Source: Clostridia bacterium (GTDB taxonomy: Bacteria; Bacillota; Clostridia; TANB77; UBA1234). From it: a DNA stretch of 36,960 nucleotides. The stretch is taken from positions 1 through 36,960 of the forward strand of contig CAAEBC010000043.1 in the NCBI GenBank assembly GCA_900753975.1. The letters are read 5' to 3'. Positions 7,567 through 13,584 of the stretch are shown one piece after another (the first letter of the stretch is position 1; each line of letters begins with the position of its first letter). Made by a program: the position numbers and the translations under genes. The notes beneath the pieces were generated by a model, which worked only from the letters and a program-made list of their open reading frames with translations, searched no databases and was not told the DNA's origin.

Positions 7567-8220
7567 ATGAAGTACAAGTGTTTAGTTTTAGATCACGACG
7601 ATACTGTAGTAAACAGTACTTACGAGATTCATTATCCATCGTTTATTGGATATTTGAAAAAAGCCAGACCAGATTTTTCGATTACTTTTGATCAGTATAT
7701 GCATGAAAATTTTCATCCAGGATTTCAAGCTTTTTGCACGGATACATTGAAACTTTCTGATAAAGAGATGGAAGAGGAAGTTGAATATTGGCGTACATAC
7801 GTTAGAGAGCATGTTCCTACTGCGTATAAGGGATTTAAGAAAATTCTTCAAAAGTTTAAAAAAGAAAATGGCATCATTTGTGTTGTTTCGCATTCTCTTT
7901 CTGAGAATATTTTGAGAGATTATAAGGCAAACGAATTACCGACACCAGATGATGTGTATGGTTGGGAGAAACCTGCAAATGAGCGAAAGCCATCACCGTA
8001 TCCAATATTTGAAATCATGAGTAAATATGGACTTAGTCCACTTGAGATTTTGATGGTCGATGATTTAAAACCAGGCCTAGATATGGCAAGAGATGCTGGA
8101 ATTGATTTCGCAGCAGCGGGTTGGGCATATGAACTTCCTGAGATTCAAAGCTATATGAAAAAGCATAGTGATTACTATTTAGAGACTGTTAAAGAATTGG
8201 AAAATGTAGTATTTGGATAA
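7567..8220 (+). CDS. HAD superfamily hydrolase (phosphatase-like)
   Basis: 217 aa. Motif I is CLVLDHDDTVV, with Asp9 as nucleophile and Asp11 as acid/base, as in HAD phosphatases. Motif II is the Ser of VVSHS (about 105). Motif III is a Lys in the NERKPSP stretch. Motif IV is LMVDDLKPGLDMARDAG. The helical cap between motifs I and II (about 20-80) is of the C1 type, so this is a phosphoglycolate-phosphatase-like (HAD-IA) protein; the substrate cannot be read from sequence. ATG 7567 is chosen over an in-frame TTG at 7552 because GGAGG (7554-7558) sits 8 nt before it. Own promoter and terminator; codon use is more mixed than in the ribosomal genes. Confidence 0.85.
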   Translation: MKYKCLVLDHDDTVVNSTYEIHYPSFIGYLKKARPDFSITFDQYMHENFHPGFQAFCTDTLKLSDKEMEEEVEYWRTYVREHVPTAYKGFKKILQKFKKENGIICVVSHSLSENILRDYKANELPTPDDVYGWEKPANERKPSPYPIFEIMSKYGLSPLEILMVDDLKPGLDMARDAGIDFAAAGWAYELPEIQSYMKKHSDYYLETVKELENVVFG

Positions 8221-8230
8221 AATTTAGTAT

Positions 8231-8262
8231 GAGGTGAGGATTTTTTCTTCACCTCTTTTTTA
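8231..8262 (+). terminator. Intrinsic terminator after the HAD gene
   Basis: GAGGTGAgGA (8231-8240) pairs with TCTTCACCTC (8246-8255), followed by T residues to 8262. Confidence 0.85.
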
Positions 8263-8379
8263 GAAATATTTTGACTTTCGTTTTTCTCGGAAGTGTAAAA
8301 ATTTGATATACTACTTGAATTTTATAAGAGAGTTATGGTATGCTTAAAGCACGATTTGGTAGGAAAGGACGGAGTACGA

Positions 8380-8547
8380 ATGATAAAAAAGCTTGAAACT
8401 CTTGGGGCTGTACACACACACACACACACACACACGGATAGTTTTTTAACGAACGGTTTTTGCTTTTTTGCTTGCAACTTTTTGGCTGCAGGTGTGGATT
8501 TTTGTGCTCAAAATTTAATAGAGTTTATAAGTAAGCTAGCTTTTTGA
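8380..8547 (+). CDS. Short ORF with His-Thr repeat (55 aa), possible phase-variable leader
   Basis: Predicted peptide starting MIKKLETLGAVHTHTHTHTD, then a hydrophobic, Phe- and Cys-rich C-terminal half. The start is ATG 8380 with purine-rich GGAAAGGACGGAG upstream (8362-8374). The repeat is encoded by an (AC)12 tract. After the tract the present frame stays open for 36 codons in AT-rich DNA, while the other two frames stop at once (TAG 8439-8441, TAA 8447-8449). The stop codon TGA 8545-8547 lies inside the 5' arm and loop edge of the terminator at 8534-8571. A ribosome finishing this ORF would cover that arm. No database family is recognised. It may be a true small protein or a regulatory leader peptide. 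Confidence 0.5.
   Translation: MIKKLETLGAVHTHTHTHTDSFLTNGFCFFACNFLAAGVDFCAQNLIEFISKLAF
8412..8435. repeat. (AC)12 dinucleotide microsatellite
   Basis: Twelve perfect AC units inside the short ORF at 8380. Gain or loss of one unit (2 bp) shifts the frame into an immediate stop. Perfect dinucleotide tracts of this length in a coding frame are typical of slipped-strand contingency loci. The tract is the only one of its kind in the window. Confidence 0.97.
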
Positions 8548-8571
8548 TTATATCAAGAGACTGGCTTTTTT
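8534..8571 (+). terminator. Intrinsic terminator overlapping the end of the short ORF
   Basis: The stem AGCTAGCTTTTTGAT (8534-8548) pairs with ATCAAGAGACTGGCT (8552-8566), with three wobble pairs and one mismatch, three-base loop, then TTTTTT up to 8571. The ORF stop codon TGA (8545-8547) is in the 5' arm, so translation to the stop is incompatible with the hairpin. Confidence 0.75.
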
Positions 8572-8582
8572 GCGTGCTTTTT

Positions 8583-8728
8583 GCAATTAGTGCTTGAGCG
8601 AAGTCTGATAAAACTTTTTTTCCGCTAATTAGCTTCGTCAAGGTAGTATGGCTGTTTAAACCGCCATCTCCACCTTGACAAAATTGCCACAAAAAGTGTT
8701 ATCAGACTTCACTCTAAGAAAATTGTGT
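8583..8728. repeat. 146-bp nested inverted repeat (MITE-like or structured RNA)
   Basis: Outer arms: GAGCGAAGTCTGATAA on the left (8595-8610) against TTATCAGACTTCACTC on the right (8699-8714), one mismatch, extended outward with interruptions (CAATTA.../...AATTGTG) and inward by ACTTTTT/AAAAAGT. Inner arms: GTCAAGGTAGTATGGC (8637-8652) against GCCATCTCCACCTTGAC (8663-8679), loop around TTTAAA. No ORF. This makes a long cruciform or RNA hairpin between the terminator at 8571 and the pilin-like gene. No clear target-site duplication was found, so a mobile element is only one reading. Together with 8729-8853 it accounts for the gene-free stretch 8548-8872. Confidence 0.75.
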
Positions 8729-8863
8729 CCTCAAATGAGGTTAAATTTCGCTTAAAAAATGGTTCTTATAATTTTAGTTTGTTGGGAAACTCCAACTATT
8801 GATAAAGAACCGAAAAATTATGTTACATCAAAAAGGGTTGTCCCTGAGTGACGAAAAAGGAGG
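8729..8863 (+). promoter_or_regulatory. Leader hairpins and RBS before the pilin-like gene
   Basis: Holds CCTC-AAAT-GAGG (8729-8740), then a larger stem GGTTCTT (8761-8767) with AAGAACC (8805-8811) enclosing GTTGG (8781-8785) with CCAAC (8792-8796), and finally the strong RBS AAAAAGGAGG (8854-8863). A TATAAT is present at 8767-8772 but has no good -35. No known riboswitch consensus is recognised; the c-di-GMP class I landmarks are absent. Confidence 0.45.
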
Positions 8864-8872
8864 ATGTTTATT

Positions 8873-10276
8873 ATGAACAAGAAGAGCAGTAAAGGTATTT
8901 CGCTGATTAGTTTGATTATTACGATTATTGTAATTATTATTTTAGCAGCGATTGTTATTTTTAGTGGTATGGGTACGCCAGAAAAGGCACAGCTTTCGGC
9001 TGTTATCAGTGATATTGATAATGTGCAAACGGCTGTTGACCAAGCGTATTATGGTTTTTACACTGAGAAGTCTGTTGCCGGTGAGGTTTGGACTAAGAGT
9101 CAGTTTTATGAGGCTGTAGCTACTGGTGAAACTGATAGAGAAAATTTGACTGGTACTGGTATTGTGCCGATTAGCAAAGATGCTATGGTTAAAATGTCAC
9201 TTCCAAATTATGAGGGAAGAAAGTGGGGAGTTGCTGTAGAGGATATAGATGAAAATACGCAAGTAGGTAGTGTTGTATTATATCCAGGTTTTGAAACTAA
9301 TGGCAAAATTTACTCGACATTGCTTGATGTACAAAACGATGGAAGAAGTGAACAAATAGCAGAAGGAATAAAACCTGAAGTAATAAAAATAGCAGATATG
9401 GTAAAGGTGGGTGACTATGTGGAATATGTGCCAGATAGTAGTACATATACGACTGATACAAATAATACGGGCTGGACATCAGCCCAAACATTAACTACAG
9501 AGCAAAAGGACTGGAGAGTGCTATATGTAAATTCTGAGACTAATGAAGTTTTGATAACAACAAATGGTGCAGTAAATGGCGGAACATATTTAGGAGGAAC
9601 AAAAGCATATTTTAGAGGGGCAACAGAATTAAATAATATATGTAAAGCATTATATAGTAATTCTACATTAGGATTAACAGCAAAAGCTATGGCTGTTGAA
9701 GATTTAAACAAAGTATATAATAATAAGTTAGTGGCACAATCTTGGGCCTCACTGGCTATTTATCCGTACGGAACAACATTTGAAAGCGGCGACACAGCGA
9801 TAGAGTATAATGGAAAGACATATACAAAGGTGTCACATTATTATGAAAATATTGGAAAATTTTATACAAGCGATGGAGGAGGAGTAGAAAAAGTAGATAG
9901 TGATGGGTTCACATACAGAGAGCCACAAGCAGACAATCCAGTGTATGTAACAGATAGACTCTGGTTCTATGGGTTAAGAGCTGATGTTGTAAATGTATTA
10001 GGTGGTGAAGAATCTTTCATTGCTTCACAATGTTCAGTAGCACAAAAAATTGGAATGGCTGGACTTATAGGCTGTGGATTCCAATATTACACATATTTTG
10101 ATAATAGCGGTTTTATTGCTCCAGGTGCATTTTATGGTTCAGATGAAAGACCAAACAAATTTCCTGATGCCATCCGTCCTATAGTTTCTCTTGGCTCTAA
10201 TCTCAAAATCGATACAACAGACACGACAAGAGATGGAAGCACATCAGCAAAAGCATGGAAGTTGAATAAGAAGTAG
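8873..10276 (+). CDS. Large pilin-like cell-surface protein
   Basis: 467 aa. A basic N-terminus, MNKKSSKGISLISLIITI, leads into a single strongly hydrophobic helix (about 9-31), as in type IV prepilins (cleavage after Gly, helix packing in the fibre). The Glu at mature position 5 that true pilins carry is replaced by Ser. Residues 35-110 look helical then globular. From about 180 a second domain starts (MVKVGDYVEYVPDSSTY, then DWRVLYVNSETNEVLITT), reminiscent of the DUF6273-like surface domains common in Clostridia. ATG 8873 is preferred over 8864 for RBS spacing. Codon use changes near base 9290: the first part favours GT-rich codons (GGT, GTT, ACT), the rest A-rich ones (ACA, ATA, GGA), as if the two parts had different origins. 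No pilus-assembly genes are nearby. Confidence 0.75.
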   Translation: MNKKSSKGISLISLIITIIVIIILAAIVIFSGMGTPEKAQLSAVISDIDNVQTAVDQAYYGFYTEKSVAGEVWTKSQFYEAVATGETDRENLTGTGIVPISKDAMVKMSLPNYEGRKWGVAVEDIDENTQVGSVVLYPGFETNGKIYSTLLDVQNDGRSEQIAEGIKPEVIKIADMVKVGDYVEYVPDSSTYTTDTNNTGWTSAQTLTTEQKDWRVLYVNSETNEVLITTNGAVNGGTYLGGTKAYFRGATELNNICKALYSNSTLGLTAKAMAVEDLNKVYNNKLVAQSWASLAIYPYGTTFESGDTAIEYNGKTYTKVSHYYENIGKFYTSDGGGVEKVDSDGFTYREPQADNPVYVTDRLWFYGLRADVVNVLGGEESFIASQCSVAQKIGMAGLIGCGFQYYTYFDNSGFIAPGAFYGSDERPNKFPDAIRPIVSLGSNLKIDTTDTTRDGSTSAKAWKLNKK

Positions 10277-10312
10277 TTTTTATAAAACAAAATGTTGTTA
10301 TTGAAGTATTTT

Positions 10313-10347
10313 AGAAGATGCATGATTTTTTAGTGCATCTTCTTTTT
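10313..10347 (+). terminator. Intrinsic terminator after the pilin-like gene
   Basis: AGAAGATGCA (10313-10322) pairs with TGCATCTTCT (10334-10343), then TTTT. Confidence 0.88.
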
Positions 10348-10386
10348 AGTCTTATTTCATGAAAAATATAATTGCATAATAAAACT

Positions 10387-10415
10387 TTACCATTTTTTAT
10401 GCAATATGATATAAT
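10387..10415 (+). promoter_or_regulatory. Predicted promoter of the patatin gene
   Basis: TTACCA (10387-10392), 17-nt spacer, TATAAT (10410-10415); start codon 24 nt further on. Confidence 0.55.
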
Positions 10416-10438
10416 CTTTTTGTGAAAGGATGATTGAA

Positions 10439-11734
10439 ATGGGTGAAAAGAAAGCATTAGTTCTTTGCGGTGGAGGAGCCAAAGGTGCATATCATATAGG
10501 TGTTTGGAAAGCATTACAAAAAATTGGTTATAAGCCAGATATTATAACAGGCACATCGGTTGGTGCTCTAAATGGTGCATTATTTACTATAGGAAAAGCA
10601 GATGTGGCAGAAGAACTTTGGAAAAATATGAGCATGGATACAGTATTTGAAGATGATGCCAATAAAGATATAAATTCTATAAAATCAGTAAATGAGTTTG
10701 TATTAAAACTTGGAAAGATCGGTGGAATTGATCCTAAGCCTTTAAAAGAAACTTTTAAATCATTATCTGATGAAGAAGCTTTTAAAAAATCAAAAATAGA
10801 ATTTGGATTGGTAACGACACAATTGAAACCACCAAAGAGGGTTGAATTATTTACAGATGAAATAGAAGAAGGAAAGATTGCTGACTATGTTTTAGCAAGT
10901 ACAGCATGTTTTCCAATAATGCAAAAATATAGTATAGATGGTGTTGATTACATAGATGGTGGTTACACAGATAATGTTCCTTTTAATATGGCTTTAGACA
11001 GAGGAGCAACTGAATTAGTAATAGTTGATATGCATGGAATGTATCATGTAAGCAGACCAGATGACGTAACAGCGAAAATTCATTATGTATCACCAAAAGA
11101 AGATTTAGGAAACTTTATGATATTTAATAAAAAGCAATCATTATTAGATATGCAACTTGGATATATGGATACGTTAAAAGCTTTTGGAAAATTAGAAGGA
11201 ACGTATTATGCGTTTAATTTAGGTAGCACTAAAAAAGCAAATGATTATAACGGAGCTTGCAAAAATCTTTACAAAAGAATTTTTACAGACCTACCAAAAG
11301 ATAGTGCTTTAGAAAAACTAGCTAAGAGTTCATTTTATAAATGTATTAAAAATTATAACGAAGAACTTTTTTGCGAAAGTTGTAATGTTTTAGACATCTT
11401 AGAAATTGCAGCAGAAATATACGATGTGGACTTGTATAAAATATATTCTTTTGAAGAGCTAGCAAATGAAGTGCATACCAAATATTTAAAATCAATCGAA
11501 AGTGAAATCTATAAAAAAATAATGTCATTAACAGAAATAAAAAAATCAATGACGAGTTTTACAGAATTAAAAAAGATTTTCTCAAACTATGATAGAAAAG
11601 AATTATCGAATTATATTGCATATCTATTTACAATTAGTGAACTAACTATGATGCAGAAAAATCAAATACTAGCAATTACGGCTGTAATGCCAGAATGTTT
11701 ATGTGCAGCAATATTAGTTTCAGCATTCAAATAA
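10439..11734 (+). CDS. Patatin-like phospholipase family protein
   Basis: 431 aa. The patatin domain (about 4-195) has all active-site parts: oxyanion glycines GGGAKGAYHIG (11-21), nucleophile elbow GTSVG with Ser40, and the catalytic Asp of the DGG motif (YIDGGYTDNVP, Asp173). This is a Ser-Asp dyad lipid acyl hydrolase of the RssA type, cytoplasmic with no signal peptide. The C-terminal 200 residues are helical (KSMTSFTELKKIFSNY and similar) and not assigned; other bacterial patatins have comparable extensions. ATG 10439 is preferred over ATG 10430 because GAAAGGA ends at 10430, leaving 8 nt. Own promoter and terminator. Confidence 0.9.
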   Translation: MGEKKALVLCGGGAKGAYHIGVWKALQKIGYKPDIITGTSVGALNGALFTIGKADVAEELWKNMSMDTVFEDDANKDINSIKSVNEFVLKLGKIGGIDPKPLKETFKSLSDEEAFKKSKIEFGLVTTQLKPPKRVELFTDEIEEGKIADYVLASTACFPIMQKYSIDGVDYIDGGYTDNVPFNMALDRGATELVIVDMHGMYHVSRPDDVTAKIHYVSPKEDLGNFMIFNKKQSLLDMQLGYMDTLKAFGKLEGTYYAFNLGSTKKANDYNGACKNLYKRIFTDLPKDSALEKLAKSSFYKCIKNYNEELFCESCNVLDILEIAAEIYDVDLYKIYSFEELANEVHTKYLKSIESEIYKKIMSLTEIKKSMTSFTELKKIFSNYDRKELSNYIAYLFTISELTMMQKNQILAITAVMPECLCAAILVSAFK

Positions 11735-11741
11735 AAATTAT

Positions 11742-11779
11742 GGACTTAAGAAAATAAAATTTTTTCTAAGTCCTTTTTT
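11742..11779 (+). terminator. Intrinsic terminator after the patatin gene
   Basis: GGACTTA-GAAAA (from 11742) pairs with TTTTCTAAGTCC (to 11773), one bulge, then TTTTTT. Confidence 0.85.
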
Positions 11780-11799
11780 CTCTGTAAATTAAATTTTTT

Positions 11800-12312
11800 T
11801 TACTCAAGTGTCGATGTGCAATGTGGGCATCTTGTTGCCTTTATGTTTATTGTACTTTTGCAGTAAGGGCACTCTTTTTCTGTTGGTTCTGGTGCAGGTG
11901 CTTCTTCATGTTTTTTATGTGATACAAGTATCTTTTTGAAGATTATAAAAATTGCAAGTGATACGATAGCGAAATTTATTACAGCAGTTATAAAATTACC
12001 ATAAGTTAAAATAGCTGCTCCGTTTTCTTGTGCTTCTGCAAGTGTGGCATAGCTTGAACCGTCTAGTGGTATAAACCATTCTGAAAAATCAAGTCCGCCA
12101 GTAACGGCGCCAATTATCGGTGTTAATATATCTTTAACTAAAGAATTCACTATGCTTGTAAATGCAGAACCAATAACCATACCTATTGCTAAATCAATAG
12201 CATTTCCTTTTATAGCAAATGCTTTGAATTCTGCCCAAAAGCTTTTAGTTTTTTCGTTTACTTTTTTGAAATCTACGTCTTTATTTAAGTCTACTTTTTT
12301 TATTTTTTTCAT
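11800..12312 (-). CDS. mscL: Large-conductance mechanosensitive channel MscL with C-terminal zinc ribbon
   Basis: Membrane channel that opens on hypo-osmotic shock. 170 aa: amphipathic N-helix FWAEFKAFAIKGNAIDLAIG, TM1 pore motif AIGMVIGSAFTSIVNSLVKD (about 42-61), DILTPIIGAVTGGLDF, periplasmic loop, TM2 ITAVINFAIVSLAIFIIFKK (about 108-127). The family usually ends soon after, near 130-150 residues. Here a Pro/Glu-rich linker is followed by a zinc ribbon, CPYC (148-151) and CPHC (162-165). ATG 12312 with AAGGAGG. The ribbon is of the rubredoxin-knuckle kind seen at the end of many clostridial proteins. Confidence 0.94.
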   Translation of the reverse strand: MKKIKKVDLNKDVDFKKVNEKTKSFWAEFKAFAIKGNAIDLAIGMVIGSAFTSIVNSLVKDILTPIIGAVTGGLDFSEWFIPLDGSSYATLAEAQENGAAILTYGNFITAVINFAIVSLAIFIIFKKILVSHKKHEEAPAPEPTEKECPYCKSTINIKATRCPHCTSTLE

Positions 12313-12338
12313 GTTTTGCCTCCTTGTTTTACAAGAAT

Positions 12339-12367
12339 ATAATACAAGCAGGTAAGAAAAATGTCAA
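12339..12367 (-). promoter_or_regulatory. Predicted mscL promoter
   Basis: Minus strand TTGACA (12367-12362), 17-nt spacer, TATTAT (12344-12339). It overlaps the last codons of the upstream deacetylase gene. Confidence 0.65.
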
Positions 12368-13122
12368 TCAAAAAATTCTTCTAATGATTTGAACTCATAG
12401 TCTTTTTTCAAAAGATACTTTATTATATCTTCTAAAACATCATAAGTTTTATTTAAATCGCCTGAATCATGCATTAGTATTACTAGAACATCTTTTCCTT
12501 TTGAAGTTTTTTTGAATATATTAAAAGAGCTTTCACGAGAAAGTTTTTGAACAGAATCATTTGTGAGTGAGTTCCAATCAATGTATTTGTAGCCAATAGA
12601 TGTTAGGGCTTTCGCACAAATGTTTTTTTGAGATTTATATATTGGAGAAGTAAATCCGTTTGGAAATCTGAAAAGTGTACAATTAAAATCTGGAATTTGT
12701 AATGCTTGCCTTATAGATTCTTCTGTTTTTTGTAGTTCTTCTTTAAAGGCAGATTCGCATGAATATAGTTTATTGGCTTTGTGTGAGTATCCGTGATTGC
12801 CTATAAAATGTCCACCATCATATATCATTTTTAAAACATCTGGATTTTCATCTACAGCCTTACCTAAAACGAAAAACGTAGCTTCTATATCGTATCTTTC
12901 TAAAATTTCTAAGACTTTTGGTGTTACGATTTTTGAAGGACCATCGTCAAAAGTTAAAAATGCTACTTTTTTTCCGTGATATTTTTCTTTTACTTCGTGC
13001 ATTAAATCGCAACTTTCAGGTTCATTTGCAGCAAAAGAAAGGATAAAAAAAGAAGTCGTAAAAACAATAATAAAAATTAATCCAACTATAATAATAGATT
13101 TTTGTTTTATTACGAAAAACAC
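12364..13122 (-). CDS. Polysaccharide deacetylase (NodB/PdaA-like), membrane-anchored
   Basis: Predicted to remove N-acetyl groups from peptidoglycan or a similar glycan outside the cell. 252 aa: one N-terminal hydrophobic segment (about 8-32), then the NodB domain: AFLTFDDGPS with metal/catalytic Asp59-Asp60, metal ligands in GNHGYSH (His110, His114), RFPNG (canonical R-x-P-x-G), and LMHD near the end. All key residues are present, so it should be active. The likely start is GTG 13122, 9 nt after GAGGTG (13131-13136); a GTG at 13131 would overlap that site. Same strand as mscL, which has its own promoter. Confidence 0.9.
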   Translation of the reverse strand: MFFVIKQKSIIIVGLIFIIVFTTSFFILSFAANEPESCDLMHEVKEKYHGKKVAFLTFDDGPSKIVTPKVLEILERYDIEATFFVLGKAVDENPDVLKMIYDGGHFIGNHGYSHKANKLYSCESAFKEELQKTEESIRQALQIPDFNCTLFRFPNGFTSPIYKSQKNICAKALTSIGYKYIDWNSLTNDSVQKLSRESSFNIFKKTSKGKDVLVILMHDSGDLNKTYDVLEDIIKYLLKKDYEFKSLEEFFD

Positions 13123-13233
13123 AAAAATCACCTCAATAGCAGTATATCATTAAAGTTACATTAAAATGACTAAATAATTATCTTATCTTTGATTAAGTAC
13201 AAAGTTAAAAGTCTGCCCCATTCTAATTCTTAC

Positions 13234-13262
13234 TTGTATTTTTTATGCAAAAGTGATATAAA
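13234..13262 (+). promoter_or_regulatory. Predicted promoter of the small gene at 13285
   Basis: TTGTAT (13234-13239), 17-nt spacer, TATAAA (13257-13262). Confidence 0.5.
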
Positions 13263-13284
13263 TACGCATTGTAGGGGGGATTTT

Positions 13285-13515
13285 ATGAGAGAGATAATTT
13301 TTAAAATGGAAAGACCTAATCTAGTAAAGGTTGGAGATATAGTTGAAGTATCTGAGGGAGAGTTACCATCAAGCTGGTATTATACTATAGAACCTGCAGT
13401 CGCAATGTCTCCGAATATTCCTTTATTTGAAAGGCTAAAATCTAAGACGGGAAAGGTTACAAATATACGTGAAGAATTAGTTGGTTCATACGTAACTGTT
13501 GAGTTTGATGAATAA
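13285..13515 (+). CDS. Hypothetical small protein, 76 aa
   Basis: Not recognised. ATG 13285 follows the strong AGGGGGGA (13273-13280). The sequence begins MREIIFKMERPNLVKVGDIV and alternates hydrophobic and charged residues, with KTGKVTNIREELVGSYVTVEFDE at the end. It suggests a small all-beta (SH3/KOW-like) fold. No signal peptide or membrane helix. It precedes the ABC-F gene by 69 nt on the same strand and may share its transcript; a link with the ribosome is only a guess. Confidence 0.6.
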   Translation: MREIIFKMERPNLVKVGDIVEVSEGELPSSWYYTIEPAVAMSPNIPLFERLKSKTGKVTNIREELVGSYVTVEFDE

Positions 13516-13584
13516 ATTTTAGTGTGTTAATGTAACAAAAAGATATTTAGTACATAGATAAAATATGTTGAAAGGAAGTGCAAA

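Noticed and set aside
8380..8571. Classical histidine-operon attenuator
   Set aside because: The His codons alternate with Thr through a perfect AC repeat and no his or thr gene follows; a repeat-driven phase switch explains the layout better.
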